DNA of 34,447 nt from Bacteroidales bacterium (GTDB lineage: Bacteria; Bacteroidota; Bacteroidia; Bacteroidales; Marinilabiliaceae). Positions 23,251 to 32,713 of the stretch are shown here, piece after piece; position 1 is the first letter of the stretch, and each line of letters begins with the position of its first letter. Under the pieces are notes generated by a model. That model was not told the DNA's origin. It searched no databases and saw only the letters and a program-made list of their open reading frames with translations. The translations under genes were made by a program, and so were the position numbers. The DNA is taken from NCBI GenBank assembly GCA_024401365.1, contig JAKSLE010000025.1:1-34447 (forward strand), read 5' to 3'.

Positions 23251-24297
23251 ATGAAAACGCGCATAGTAACTTTCGGCGAGATTCTTCTCAGACTCACACC
23301 TCCTGGCTACCTTAGATTCCAACAGAGCCAGATGCTCGCCGCTACATTCGGCGGCAGCGAAACCAACGTGGCTGTCTCTTTGGCTCATTTCGGCATGAAT
23401 TCGTCTTTCGTGACCCGTATGCCTCAAAACAACGATATCGCTGAGTCTTGTATATCAAATCTCCGTTCTCATAATGTAGATACTTCCGATATCGTCTACG
23501 GCGGAGAACGTTTGGGACTGTATTATATGGAGAGCACAGCTTCTATGCGTGCTACTAGAGTCGTGTACGACCGCGCTCACTCGTCTTTCTGCACAGTCGC
23601 TCCAGGTATGATCGACTGGAAAAAGGTATTCCAGGGCGCTCAGTGGTTCCACTGGTCGGGTATTGCTCCTTCTGTATCCCAGTCGGCTGCCGATGTTACC
23701 ATGGAGGCTATGGATGTAGCTAAATCTATGGGCGTACGTATTTCGTCCGATCTCAATTTCCGCAAAAACTTGTGGAAATATGGCAAGGAGGCCGACGAAA
23801 TCATGCCAGCTTTGGCTCGTAAGTGTAACGTCCTCTTCGGAACCGAAACAGAGTACCAAAAAGCATTTGGCACTACCCCAGTCGGTTTCAATGTCTATAA
23901 GGAAGGCGATACCCTTAATCCTGAGCACTATCGCGCTAATTGCGAGAAGATTATGTCAATGGCCCCAGATTGCTCTCATATGTTCATAGCATTGCGTAAC
24001 GTTCTGGACGCTAAACGACATATCCTTACAGGTCTTCTATATACTCGAGAAGGCAAACTCTACCAATCCCCTATCTATTTCATCCAGCATGTCGTAGATT
24101 GTGTGGGCGTGGGCGACGCTTTTGCCGCAGGTATCATCTATGCTCTCGATACCTACCCTACCGAGCCTCAGAAGGTGCTTAATTTTGCAGTCGCAGCTGC
24201 AACATTAAAGAATTCTATCACAGGCGATTTCAATCTGGTTACTGCATCAGAGGTTGAAACACTTATGGAGGGAGAATCAGGAAATATCTCTCGATAA
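23251..24297 (+). CDS. kdgK: PfkB-family kinase, probable 2-keto-3-deoxygluconate kinase
   Basis: A 348-residue ribokinase-fold sugar kinase. The N-terminal motif FGGSETNVAVSLAHFG (about 33-48) and the C-terminal signature DCVGVGDAFAAG with the catalytic Asp are clear. The start VTFGEILLRLTPPGYLRFQQ and the long middle insertion with FGTETEYQKAF are typical of Bacteroidota proteins annotated as 2-dehydro-3-deoxygluconokinase, which phosphorylate KDG from uronate degradation for cleavage by KDPG aldolase. The aldolase gene, often its neighbour, is not here, and a terminator follows directly, so substrate assignment rests on similarity alone. Other sugars are possible. Confidence 0.85.
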   Translation: MKTRIVTFGEILLRLTPPGYLRFQQSQMLAATFGGSETNVAVSLAHFGMNSSFVTRMPQNNDIAESCISNLRSHNVDTSDIVYGGERLGLYYMESTASMRATRVVYDRAHSSFCTVAPGMIDWKKVFQGAQWFHWSGIAPSVSQSAADVTMEAMDVAKSMGVRISSDLNFRKNLWKYGKEADEIMPALARKCNVLFGTETEYQKAFGTTPVGFNVYKEGDTLNPEHYRANCEKIMSMAPDCSHMFIALRNVLDAKRHILTGLLYTREGKLYQSPIYFIQHVVDCVGVGDAFAAGIIYALDTYPTEPQKVLNFAVAAATLKNSITGDFNLVTASEVETLMEGESGNISR

Positions 24298-24318
24298 CCC
24301 CCATTTTTACAATACCAA

Positions 24319-24358
24319 CGTCCCATAACAGATTTTTTTGTTGTGGGACGCTTTTTTT
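24319..24358 (+). terminator. Terminator of the sugar kinase gene
   Basis: CGTCCCATAACA (24319-24330) pairs with TGTTGTGGGACG (24339-24350, one G-T) and is followed by T7. Confidence 0.88.
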
Positions 24359-24396
24359 ACTCCCTTTATCATAGTGAAACTCTAGCACAAATACGC

Positions 24397-24404
24397 TATC
24401 TTTG
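24397..24404 (+). promoter_or_regulatory. Putative -7 box of the ybaK promoter
   Basis: TATCTTTG lies 36 bp before the chosen ATG at 24441. It supports that start over the in-frame ATG at 24420. Confidence 0.5.
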
Positions 24405-24440
24405 TACAACTTTTGAGTATTGTGCTTCAGAGTATTTATC

Positions 24441-24929
24441 ATGAAAATTACAAAGACAAACGCAGCGCGTCTACTAGATAAAGCCAAAATCAATTACACA
24501 CTTGTCCCTTACGAAGTGGATGAGAATAATCTGGCTGCCGACCATATCGCAGAGGTTCTCGGCGAGGATATAAACCAAGTATTTAAGACACTGACCCTAA
24601 AAGGCGATAAATCAGGTGTTTTCGTATGTGTCATCCCAGGCAATCGCGAGGTGGATCTCAAAAAGGCTGCTAAGGCGTCTGGCAACAAAAAATGCGATAT
24701 GTTGCCTCTCAAAGAACTGCTCCCTACTACCGGTTATATCCGAGGAGGGTGCTCCCCTATCGGTCTTAAAAAGCCTTTTCCAGTATATATAGATCAGACA
24801 GCTCTGCAGTACGAGAAGGTATATATATCAGCCGGCCAGCGCGGTCTTCAGCTATATATGGCCCCTACAGATATCCAAAAGGCTGTAAATGCCTCAATAG
24901 CCGACGTTTCAACTGATATAATCGATTAA
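24441..24929 (+). CDS. ybaK: Cys-tRNA(Pro) deacylase, YbaK/EbsC family
   Basis: A 162-residue trans-editing protein that hydrolyses Cys-tRNA(Pro) formed by misacylation. The start at ATG 24441 (MKITKTNAARLLDKAKINY) matches the family; the upstream in-frame ATG at 24420 adds seven unrelated residues. Conserved features are HIAEVLGEDINQVFKTL (residues 33-49, the VFKTL of YbaK), the Lys in that motif, CVIPGNREVDLKKAAKASG and GYIRGGCSPIGLKKPFPVYID. It is cytoplasmic. It is followed after 6 bp by an LRR protein gene, with which it very probably forms an operon. Confidence 0.93.
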   Translation: MKITKTNAARLLDKAKINYTLVPYEVDENNLAADHIAEVLGEDINQVFKTLTLKGDKSGVFVCVIPGNREVDLKKAAKASGNKKCDMLPLKELLPTTGYIRGGCSPIGLKKPFPVYIDQTALQYEKVYISAGQRGLQLYMAPTDIQKAVNASIADVSTDIID

Positions 24930-24935
24930 GCCCTC

Positions 24936-26318
24936 ATGTTCACTATCAATAATGGAGTTCTGATCAAGTGCAACGATACGTCGTCAGCATCTGTCACTAT
25001 ACCTGAGGGCGTAACCGCAATCGGTAATGCAGCTTTTGCCGGGAATAAGGCAGTTCGTATGGTCATAATCCCTATGGGAGTGACCGAAATACACAACGGC
25101 GCATTCTTCCATTGCACCTCTTTGTCCGAGGTGGTACTACCCTCTTCTCTTGCCTCTATCGGTGACGATGTGTTCGCCCATTGTACATCTTTGAGACATA
25201 TCCAACTCCCGGCTCATCTTTCGTCTATTGGTAATAACGCATTCCGTCTTTGCCTGAAACTTGAATCTCTCTCTATTCCAGATAAATGCGATTTCGGCTC
25301 GGGTATCATAGACGATTGTTCTTCTTTGCGATCAATCACAATTCCATCTGATACATCATATATAGATGCTCTTCTTTTCGCCGAGTGCCCAGCTCTCGAG
25401 AATATCATCATCAATTCAAAGGACGATTCTAATTACGTCTCTGAGGATGGTATTTTGTATACGGCCGACCGCCAGTGCCTAGTCCGTATGCCATCGGCTT
25501 TGGCTAAGAAAAACGTCGTTATACCCGAGGGTGTTACGTCAATAGGCGATAGCGCTTTCGCTGGCTGCTCTCTCTTGGAGTCTATCCTGATTCCTTCTTC
25601 TCTGGAGGATATCGGCCAGGATGCCTTCAAGGGATGTTCTGCTTTGTCTGAATATCAGATAGATAACGGATATCTCACAACTATAGATGGACTCTTGCTG
25701 CGTGGTCACCGACTCTTGTCTTGCCCCCCAGCATGGAAATCCAAGGATAATATCGTCAGAGTGCCCGATTATGTGGAGGAAATTCTCCCATACGCTTTCG
25801 CTAATTGTCACAATGTTTCTAAGGTCATCCTCCCTAAGCATCTTATGGAACTCCCACAGGGTATCTTTGCTAGGTGTAGCTCGCTGACCGACGTCGAAAT
25901 ACCTTTCGAGTGCGAGTCAATACCTGCTCACGCTTTCCAGGGGTGTAAATCTCTGATGAATATAGTGTTGCCCGATGGGGTGACTACTATCAGCGATTCT
26001 GCTTTCGAGGGGTGTACTTCTCTTTGTAATGTCGATATGCCAGATGATATCACAACTATCGGACAGTTCGCTTTCGCAGATTGCACTTCTCTGACAAATA
26101 TCGACTTGTCTACGTCTCTTACCGAGATTGGCGGAGGGGCTTTCGCTTATAGCGCATTAGTATCCGTGGCTATCCCATATACCGTTAAATCAATGGGCAA
26201 ATGTGCCTTCGCTTGTTGCCCAGATCTGACTACAGTATCCTTGGCTCCTCATTTGTCTGCTAATGCCGATTCAACATGGTTTTGGGAGTGCCCAAACATA
26301 ATGGCTGAAACGATTTAG
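24936..26318 (+). CDS. BspA-type leucine-rich repeat protein without signal peptide
   Basis: A 460-residue protein made almost wholly of LRR_5 (BspA/TpLRR) repeats of about 23 residues with the pattern I-G-x-x-A-F-x-x-C-x-x-L-x-x-I-x-I-P-x-x-V-T, from VTIPEGVTAIGNAAFAG to the C-terminus, with a short break near 155-185. Roughly 16 to 18 repeats can be counted. BspA-type proteins are usually secreted adhesins with a signal peptide and T9SS or anchoring domains. This one starts MFTINNGVLIKCND directly on the first strand and has no export signal or C-terminal sorting domain, so it should be cytoplasmic unless exported by an unusual route. The partner or ligand is unknown. Confidence 0.88.
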   Translation: MFTINNGVLIKCNDTSSASVTIPEGVTAIGNAAFAGNKAVRMVIIPMGVTEIHNGAFFHCTSLSEVVLPSSLASIGDDVFAHCTSLRHIQLPAHLSSIGNNAFRLCLKLESLSIPDKCDFGSGIIDDCSSLRSITIPSDTSYIDALLFAECPALENIIINSKDDSNYVSEDGILYTADRQCLVRMPSALAKKNVVIPEGVTSIGDSAFAGCSLLESILIPSSLEDIGQDAFKGCSALSEYQIDNGYLTTIDGLLLRGHRLLSCPPAWKSKDNIVRVPDYVEEILPYAFANCHNVSKVILPKHLMELPQGIFARCSSLTDVEIPFECESIPAHAFQGCKSLMNIVLPDGVTTISDSAFEGCTSLCNVDMPDDITTIGQFAFADCTSLTNIDLSTSLTEIGGGAFAYSALVSVAIPYTVKSMGKCAFACCPDLTTVSLAPHLSANADSTWFWECPNIMAETI

Positions 26319-26338
26319 CAGAATAGCCTTTATTTTAT

Positions 26339-26346
26339 TATCTTTG
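26339..26346 (+). promoter_or_regulatory. Putative -7 box of the MBL-rarA operon
   Basis: TATCTTTG lies 20 bp before the MBL-fold ATG, so the transcript leader would be very short. Confidence 0.45.
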
Positions 26347-26366
26347 TTGTAGATATATTTGAGCGT

Positions 26367-27134
26367 ATGAGATTGCATTTCTTGGGCACAGGTACTTCAA
26401 CAGGCATACCGGTTATCGGATGTCAATGCCGTACTTGTCTCTCTACCGACCGCCGCGACGATCGCCTCCGTACATCTGCCTTGTTGGAAGTCAATGGTTA
26501 TAATATCCTCATAGATGTAGGACCGGATTTCCGTACTCAGATGATTCGCGCTCATATCAACCGCGTAAATGCTATCTTGGTTACCCACCAGCATTACGAC
26601 CACGTAGGTGGACTTGACGATGTTCGTGGATTGAACTACTCTATGGGTCAGTCTATAAATGTCTTCGCCGAACCTAATGTAGCAGCAGCATTTAGACACA
26701 ATCTCTCTTATATCTTCGCCGAAAATAAATACCCAGGAGTACCGGAAATCGGACTTCACGAGATAGATGTCAACAAACCTTTCGAGGCTTGCCCAGGTAT
26801 AGTCGTATCACCTATCCGTGTAATGCATGGTAAAATTCCAATCGTAGGATTCCGTATAAATAATTGGGCATATATTACCGATGCATCGTTTATCTCGGAT
26901 GAATCCCTGTCACAACTTAAAGGATTGGATGTCTTGGTACTTAATGCCTTGAGATTCGAGGAGCATATGTCTCATTTCTCTTTGTCCGAGGCTCTCGATG
27001 TCGTGGCTAAGGTGCAACCTAAACGTGCTTACCTTACCCATATAGCGCATCACATGCCTCCTCAAGCCGAGGTCGAGCCTACTCTTCCCGAAAATGTTTT
27101 TATGGCCTACGATGGCTTGATTGTCAACGAATAA
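26367..27134 (+). CDS. MBL-fold metallohydrolase, PhnP-like
   Basis: A 255-residue metallo-beta-lactamase-fold phosphodiesterase-like enzyme. It begins MRLHFLGTGTSTGIPVIGCQCRTC, as in PhnP and related proteins, with the Cys pair that binds a structural zinc in PhnP. The catalytic metal motif is THQHYDHVGGLDD, with a further ligand His in VMHGKIPIVGF, the Asp in YITDAS and the His in LTHIAHH near the end. PhnP cleaves cyclic ribose phosphate in phosphonate use, but there are no phn genes here, so the substrate is probably a different cyclic or nucleic-acid phosphodiester. It is the first gene of a run with rarA and a histidine phosphatase. Confidence 0.88.
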   Translation: MRLHFLGTGTSTGIPVIGCQCRTCLSTDRRDDRLRTSALLEVNGYNILIDVGPDFRTQMIRAHINRVNAILVTHQHYDHVGGLDDVRGLNYSMGQSINVFAEPNVAAAFRHNLSYIFAENKYPGVPEIGLHEIDVNKPFEACPGIVVSPIRVMHGKIPIVGFRINNWAYITDASFISDESLSQLKGLDVLVLNALRFEEHMSHFSLSEALDVVAKVQPKRAYLTHIAHHMPPQAEVEPTLPENVFMAYDGLIVNE

Positions 27135-27144
27135 TACAACCTCG

Positions 27145-28419
27145 ATGAACCCACTGGCAGAACGAATGCGACCCGACTCGCTCGATAATTATATCGGGCA
27201 GCAGCATCTGATAGGCGAGAACGCTATCCTTCGTAAGATGATAGAGAGCGGCCGTATATCGTCTATTATCCTCTGGGGACCTCCAGGCGTGGGCAAGACT
27301 ACCTTGGCGCATATCATTTCTAAGCGCCTGGAACGACCTTTCTATACATTGTCTGCTATCTCTTCGGGCGTCAAGGATGTTCGCGATGTTATCGACCGTG
27401 CCGCTAAGGCCCGTTTCTTTAACCCTGCTTCGCCAATATTGTTCATCGACGAGATCCATCGCTTTTCTAAGGCACAACAGGATTCTCTCTTGGCTGCCGT
27501 GGAGGAGGGTACGGTTACGCTTATAGGTGCAACTACCGAAAATCCTTCTTTCGAGGTCATCTCTCCCCTATTGTCTCGCTGCCAGGTCTACGTCCTTAAG
27601 TCGTTGGAACACGAGGACTTGATGCGCTTGGCACGATTGGCTATCGAGAAGGACGAGGTGCTGTCACAACTGAATATCAATATCACCGAGGAATCGGCCC
27701 TAGTCAGATATTCTGGCGGCGATGCTCGCAAACTTCTCAATATCCTCGAGATGGTATGCAACGCCCAGTCTGGCGCCAATGAGATAATAATCGATGATCA
27801 GCATATAACAGAGACTCTCCAGCAGTCTCCAGCATTCTACGACAAGAATGGCGAGATGCACTACGATATCATATCGGCTTTCATCAAGTCTATTCGTGGT
27901 TCCGACCCCGATGCCGCAGTATATTGGCTGGCTCGAATGATCGAAGGGGGCGAAGATCCTAAGTTCATCGCTCGCCGAGTACTTATTTCTGCAGCCGAGG
28001 ATATTGGCCTCGCAAATCCTAATGCCCTTCTGATGGCTAATCAGGCGTTCGATGCCGTAAATAAAATCGGATGGCCAGAGGGGCGTATAGTCCTCTCCGA
28101 GGCTGTGATTTATCTCGCAACTTCTCCTAAAAGTAATTCGGCTTATTGCGCTATAAATGACGCACTTGCATTTGTCAAGCAGACTGGCAATCTTCCTGTC
28201 CCTCTGCACTTGCGCAATGCTCCTACTAAACTGATGGAGAAACTGAATTATGGTCGCGAGTATATGTATGCTCACGACTACCCTGGCCATTTTGTCCAGC
28301 AGCAGTATCTCCCAGATGCCATACAGACCAATATGTTCTGGCACCCGCAGGATAACCCAGCTGAGGTCAATATGGCGGAGCGAATGAGGGCATTATGGCG
28401 TAATATCAAAGTCTATTAG
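27145..28419 (+). CDS. rarA: Replication-associated recombination protein RarA
   Basis: A 424-residue AAA+ ATPase (RarA/MgsA, related to clamp loaders and Werner-interacting protein) acting at stalled forks. The start at ATG 27145 (MNPLAERMRPDSLDNYIGQQHL) is preferred to the TTG at 27121, which lies inside the preceding gene. Walker A is GPPGVGKTTL, Walker B LFIDEIHRF, sensor 1 IGATTENPSF and sensor 2 YSGGDARKLLN. The C-terminal tetramerisation domain is seen from DIISAFIKSIRGSDPDAAVYW to the end. It follows the MBL gene by 10 bp and is followed after 1 bp by the phosphatase gene. Confidence 0.96.
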   Translation: MNPLAERMRPDSLDNYIGQQHLIGENAILRKMIESGRISSIILWGPPGVGKTTLAHIISKRLERPFYTLSAISSGVKDVRDVIDRAAKARFFNPASPILFIDEIHRFSKAQQDSLLAAVEEGTVTLIGATTENPSFEVISPLLSRCQVYVLKSLEHEDLMRLARLAIEKDEVLSQLNINITEESALVRYSGGDARKLLNILEMVCNAQSGANEIIIDDQHITETLQQSPAFYDKNGEMHYDIISAFIKSIRGSDPDAAVYWLARMIEGGEDPKFIARRVLISAAEDIGLANPNALLMANQAFDAVNKIGWPEGRIVLSEAVIYLATSPKSNSAYCAINDALAFVKQTGNLPVPLHLRNAPTKLMEKLNYGREYMYAHDYPGHFVQQQYLPDAIQTNMFWHPQDNPAEVNMAERMRALWRNIKVY

Positions 28420-28420
28420 A

Positions 28421-28981
28421 ATGATTAGTCTATACCTCTGCCGTCACGGACAGACCGTTGAGAATCAGTCCCGTATCCTTCAAGGTCAAATGCCAGGCCA
28501 CCTCAATGAGGAGGGTAAGCAACAGGCTGTCCAAATGGGTATCATCCTTAGAAAAATCAAGGCCGATGTCGTAATATGCAGCGACCTCCAGCGTTGTATA
28601 GATACCGCCCACCTCGCACTGGGTGATGATGTCTCGTTGGTATTGGAACCTCTCTTGCGTGAGCGTGATTGGGGACCACTGACGGGTAAAACTATCGAAG
28701 AGGCTCGCCTACACCCTGATATTGATAATTGCGGCGAGACAATAGCCGACCTCTACAAACGCACAGAGTCTCTTCTCCGCAAATGGGAGTCAGAATACGA
28801 CGGCAAAACTATCATAGCCATCGGCCACGGCATGACCAACCGTGTTCTCCAAGCAGCGTATAAAGGTGTTTCTGTCCGTGAGATCGAAAAGATGGACAAC
28901 GCCGAAGTGCGTCATATAGAGATTATTACACCTATCAACTTCAACTACAACGTAGATAGTGCCGAGGCTTCAGCGAATTAG
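28421..28981 (+). CDS. Histidine phosphatase family protein
   Basis: A 186-residue phosphoglycerate-mutase-like (histidine phosphatase) enzyme. The phosphohistidine motif is LCRHGQTVEN (His9). The second basic pocket Arg lies in SDLQRCIDTAH, the acid Glu in LRERDWG, and the second catalytic His in AIGHGMTNR. The short length and lack of mutase insertions suggest a phosphatase (alpha-ribazole phosphatase CobC-like or a broad-specificity sugar-phosphate phosphatase) rather than a glycolytic mutase. Its ATG is 1 bp past the rarA stop. It converges with hsdR, leaving only 11 bp, and no terminator is visible there. Confidence 0.9.
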   Translation: MISLYLCRHGQTVENQSRILQGQMPGHLNEEGKQQAVQMGIILRKIKADVVICSDLQRCIDTAHLALGDDVSLVLEPLLRERDWGPLTGKTIEEARLHPDIDNCGETIADLYKRTESLLRKWESEYDGKTIIAIGHGMTNRVLQAAYKGVSVREIEKMDNAEVRHIEIITPINFNYNVDSAEASAN

Positions 28982-28992
28982 AAATTATCGCA

Positions 28993-31900
28993 TTATTCAG
29001 CATACTTCTTGAAATTCTCAGCTTGCTCTATCACCTTGTTGTATACTGCCTCTGGATGGTCCTTAGCTGGCGGATAACCATGCATGGCCATAATAACTAC
29101 AAGGTCAAACTGCATCTCTGCCATAATATCGGCACGTTTGAAGCAGTCGGTGTAGTGGCTCTTGTCTGCAATTTTGGCTTTCATCTCTTTGGCAATCTCT
29201 ATCATCTTGTCTTCTGGATAGTCGAAGCCTCTTTCGTCACGTACTGACTTAAGGATATCAAAGAATGCTTTCTCTTCATAATCAATACCCATCGCCTCGT
29301 GGCTCTTACGCTCCTTCTCCAGCTCTTCCATCATCTTCTTTATCTTGTCGACAACCTCTTGCATTGCCTTGCTGACCTCCTTCGCATCGTCACTGCGGTC
29401 GTTATACTCGCGAATAATATCATTCAGTCGGTTTGTGAACTCGACAGACTTTACCTTATTGACCTTGCCAAACTCAGATATCTGCTGCTTTATCAAACGC
29501 TCAAGCATACGCAGACGTATATTAGGTAATGGAATCTTATCTATCAATAAAATATGGTCTTTATTGAATATATCTAAATCGCCATTTGTATCTTCAACTA
29601 TCTTTATTACCTCTTCTACCCCACTGCTTTGCAACGCCTCGGCAACCAGTTCGCGCACCTTGGCGTTCATTTCTGCCACGTCAGGAGCCTCGCCCTTTGT
29701 CATCTTGAAAACAATAGAACGTACGGCTGTGAAGAACATTACCTTCTCTCGAGCATCCTTATTTAACTTATCGCTGGATGAGCACATATTAAATGCCTGT
29801 CGCATACGCTTTGCATGGCGCATATAAAGGTTTTTGCGCTCCTCTTCTTCGATTACAAAGTTGGCGCCGCCATTTAATGTCTGTAATTGCGCAAGGGCAT
29901 TCTTGCCGAAGAAACCGGAATAGTCGTACTTGTGCATAATATTATCAAGCACATCTATCTCATCCTTTACTATCGCTACTAGTTCTTCAATGCCCTCTGT
30001 TGGGTCGTCATCCTCTCCGTCGCCTCCATATTGCTTAAGGGCCTTATTCATCTTGCGCTTTATGCCTAGGTAGTCCACTACAAGACCCTTCTCCTTGCCT
30101 GGACATACTCTGTTGACGCGACTGATTGTCTGGATAAGTGTATGTTTTTGCAATGGCTTATCTACGTACATCGTGTCCAGACTAGGTACATCAAACCCTG
30201 TGAGCCACATATCAACAACTATCACTATCTTGAAGTTGGAGTCTTGCTCCTTGAACTGCACAGCCCATTCTTGTCTGTCTGCCCTATTGCCAAGGAGAGT
30301 TGCCAGTTCTGGCACATCGTCCTTATTGCTGGTCATTACCATCTTTATTCGCTCTATTGGCAACAGCTTGTCGTTGTGACTATTCTTGGCCTCTGGGGCA
30401 CATGGCAACTTAACAGCCCATTCTGGTCGCAATGCTACTATACGTTTATATAGTTCAAATGCTATCTCGCGTGATGTACACACCACCATAGCCTTTCCGC
30501 AAACTGTGGCACCTTCAGCTATTCGCTGCTCATAGTGAGCCACCATATCTTCTGCCACAGCCTGCAGGCGCTTTGGATCTCCTATGATAGCTTCCATTGT
30601 TGCACTCTGCTGCTTGCTCTTGTTTATCTGCTCTTCTGTACTACCCTGCTCTTCGCACTCCTCGTAGTATTTCTCAATGGCAGCAAGTTTGTCATTGTCG
30701 GCAAATACTTTAGCAGCTCGACCTTCGTAGACTATCCTGACCGTGATACCGTCGTTCACCGAATCCACCATGGTGTATTTGTCTATCACGCCACCGAATA
30801 CTTCTATGGTCTGGTCAACAGGCGTACCAGTGAAGCCTACGTATATAGCATTAGGCAGCGACTGGTGCAGATACTGAGCAAAGCCGTATGTCTTCTTCAT
30901 GGCAGTAGCTATGCCGTCTTCGTTGAAGACTATCTTGGTGGTCTCTTCTAGGTTTGTCTGCGTGCGGTGTGCCTCGTCGCTGATGCAGATAATATTATTT
31001 CTCTTCGAGAGCAGGTCTATATCTTCACTGAACTTCTGTATGGTGGTCAGAAACACGCCACCGCTCTCACGGCCTTCTAGCTTCTGTTTCAGAGCCTCAC
31101 GACTGTCTATCTGTTCTATTACTTCGTCTCCAATAAACTTCTTGGCACGTATAAATTGTCCCGAGAGCTGGTCGTCTAGGTCTGTACGGTCTGTAATGAG
31201 CAGTATGGTAGGCGACCCCAGTTTCTGCGAGCGCATAAGCATACGGCTCAGGAAAAGCATAGCGAGGCTCTTGCCACAACCGGTAGCACCAAAATATGTA
31301 CCGCCTTTATGTCCGCCCTTGTCGTGCTCCTGAAGTATATTGGCATAGAGCATTGTAGCCGCAAAATACTGCGGATAGCGGCAGACTATCTTCTCTTCTT
31401 TGGTGGATGTGTCTGGGAAATAGATAAAATTCTTTATCACCTCCAGCAGTCGCTCCTTGCGGAATAGACCGTGAATCATGGTAAAGAGCGAGTCTATGCC
31501 ATTGCTTGGCTTGTCTTCTGGCTCTACTCGATTCCATGCGTAGAAATACTCGTATGGAGTAAATAACGAACCGAATTTATTCTGTACCCCATCGCTAATG
31601 ACTACGAAAGCATTGTAGCGGAAGAGGCTGGGAATATCTTTGCGGTAGCGGACCGTAATCTGAGTAAAGGCATCTTTTATGGTACAGTGCTCTTTCACAG
31701 CGCTCTTGAACTCCATAACTACAAGCGGAATACCGTTTATGTAGATTATGGCATCTGGACGGCGGTTGCATACCTCAACAATCTCTACCTGATTGACAGC
31801 CTTGAATATATTCGCCTTTGGATTCTCGAAGTCTATCAGCCTTATCCACAGATTCTGCTTTGTCTGATCTTCACGTTTCAATGGGAATCCATCCACCAGC

Positions 31901-32145
31901 ATACCAAACACACGGCGGTTCTCATCATAGAGGCTCTGAGTCTTCTGAGCCTTTAGCGCGAGAATAACTTGCTGAATTTCAGCAGGAGTAATATCGGCAT
32001 ACTTAGTTTTTAGATATGCCTCAATATCCTCTACAAGTAGAACCTCCGCCAGGTTCTTATGTATCTGCTCGCCAAGCTTATGTGTGTATCGCTCCTGCTC
32101 CAGCAGCTGCATTATGGCCGTCTCTAAGGTGGACTCGTTGAACAT
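28993..32145 (-). CDS. hsdR: Type I restriction enzyme, R subunit
   Basis: A 1050-residue motor-nuclease subunit that translocates DNA and cuts unmethylated targets together with HsdM and HsdS. The N-terminal PD-(D/E)xK nuclease has Asp131, Glu145 and Lys147 (RPDAIIYINGIPLVVMEFKSA). The SF2 motor has Walker A GATGCGKS (286-293), motif Ia LLITDRTDLDDQL, motif II DEAH (390-393), motif III GFTGTPVDQ and motif VI ISRVNRV. A helical C-terminal region (about 760-1050) mediates assembly. Length is complete and no frame damage is seen. It is the last gene of the restriction operon, separated from the rest by the RAYT and a nuclease gene. Confidence 0.96.
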   Translation of the reverse strand: MFNESTLETAIMQLLEQERYTHKLGEQIHKNLAEVLLVEDIEAYLKTKYADITPAEIQQVILALKAQKTQSLYDENRRVFGMLVDGFPLKREDQTKQNLWIRLIDFENPKANIFKAVNQVEIVEVCNRRPDAIIYINGIPLVVMEFKSAVKEHCTIKDAFTQITVRYRKDIPSLFRYNAFVVISDGVQNKFGSLFTPYEYFYAWNRVEPEDKPSNGIDSLFTMIHGLFRKERLLEVIKNFIYFPDTSTKEEKIVCRYPQYFAATMLYANILQEHDKGGHKGGTYFGATGCGKSLAMLFLSRMLMRSQKLGSPTILLITDRTDLDDQLSGQFIRAKKFIGDEVIEQIDSREALKQKLEGRESGGVFLTTIQKFSEDIDLLSKRNNIICISDEAHRTQTNLEETTKIVFNEDGIATAMKKTYGFAQYLHQSLPNAIYVGFTGTPVDQTIEVFGGVIDKYTMVDSVNDGITVRIVYEGRAAKVFADNDKLAAIEKYYEECEEQGSTEEQINKSKQQSATMEAIIGDPKRLQAVAEDMVAHYEQRIAEGATVCGKAMVVCTSREIAFELYKRIVALRPEWAVKLPCAPEAKNSHNDKLLPIERIKMVMTSNKDDVPELATLLGNRADRQEWAVQFKEQDSNFKIVIVVDMWLTGFDVPSLDTMYVDKPLQKHTLIQTISRVNRVCPGKEKGLVVDYLGIKRKMNKALKQYGGDGEDDDPTEGIEELVAIVKDEIDVLDNIMHKYDYSGFFGKNALAQLQTLNGGANFVIEEEERKNLYMRHAKRMRQAFNMCSSSDKLNKDAREKVMFFTAVRSIVFKMTKGEAPDVAEMNAKVRELVAEALQSSGVEEVIKIVEDTNGDLDIFNKDHILLIDKIPLPNIRLRMLERLIKQQISEFGKVNKVKSVEFTNRLNDIIREYNDRSDDAKEVSKAMQEVVDKIKKMMEELEKERKSHEAMGIDYEEKAFFDILKSVRDERGFDYPEDKMIEIAKEMKAKIADKSHYTDCFKRADIMAEMQFDLVVIMAMHGYPPAKDHPEAVYNKVIEQAENFKKYAE

Positions 32146-32457
32146 AAGGTTACTTGTTATTTATTTAATTGCTGACTGGCAACAATTCTTTCTGCTCCAT
32201 GACAACTGGTATCGGATATGTATTTATTTAATTCATCCGTTTGCCAATTGGCAACGTTGTTTTCTATGTATCCCGCTATGCGGTTCAGTTCATTTTGGTC
32301 ACGCACAATACGATCGTAAAATCGCGCCTGCCAAGCAAATATAATATTTTTTTCATTTGCGTAATGGGTTATGCGTGCCTTCAGTCCGCGAATAACTGTT
32401 CCTAAACATTTTTGCAACATGGGGTTATTATTTCCTGTAATTCCACCCCCTGTACCT

Positions 32458-32509
32458 GTAGAGACGCGATTCATCGCGTCTCTTATCGCGTCTCTTATCG
32501 CGTCTCTAC
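32458..32509. repeat. REP palindrome with triplicated arm inside the RAYT gene
   Basis: GTAGAGACGCGAT, the loop TC and ATCGCGTCTCT form the REP. Two further 12-bp copies of the right arm, TATCGCGTCTCT, follow at 32484 and 32496, before the closing AC. Because the length is a multiple of three, the RAYT frame stays open and reads RDAI repeats. Confidence 0.88.
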
Positions 32510-32685
32510 CACGCACACCGTCTCTAAAATCACAATTATCCACCCCGTCAATCACCACAATCGCATGAATATGGTTCGGCATAACCACAAACAATGGTAT
32601 TTCAGCATACGGATAATGCGTTTTCACGTTTACAAATTGTTCGTGGGCATATTGTCCTATTGGGGATAATTGCATTTGTGGTTCG

Positions 32686-32713
32686 GTAGAGACGTTGCGC
32701 CCCACGTCTGTAC
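32686..32713. repeat. REP variant inside the RAYT gene
   Basis: GTAGAGACGT (32686-32695) pairs with ACGTCTGTAC (32704-32713) with one mismatch, around the 8-nt loop TGCGCCCC. It shares the outer GTAGAGACG with the main REP but has a different centre, so it is a second REP subtype. Confidence 0.7.

Noticed and set aside
27700-28344. 214-codon minus-strand frame
   Set aside because: It is the complement of the conserved rarA C-terminal domain and has no recognisable features.
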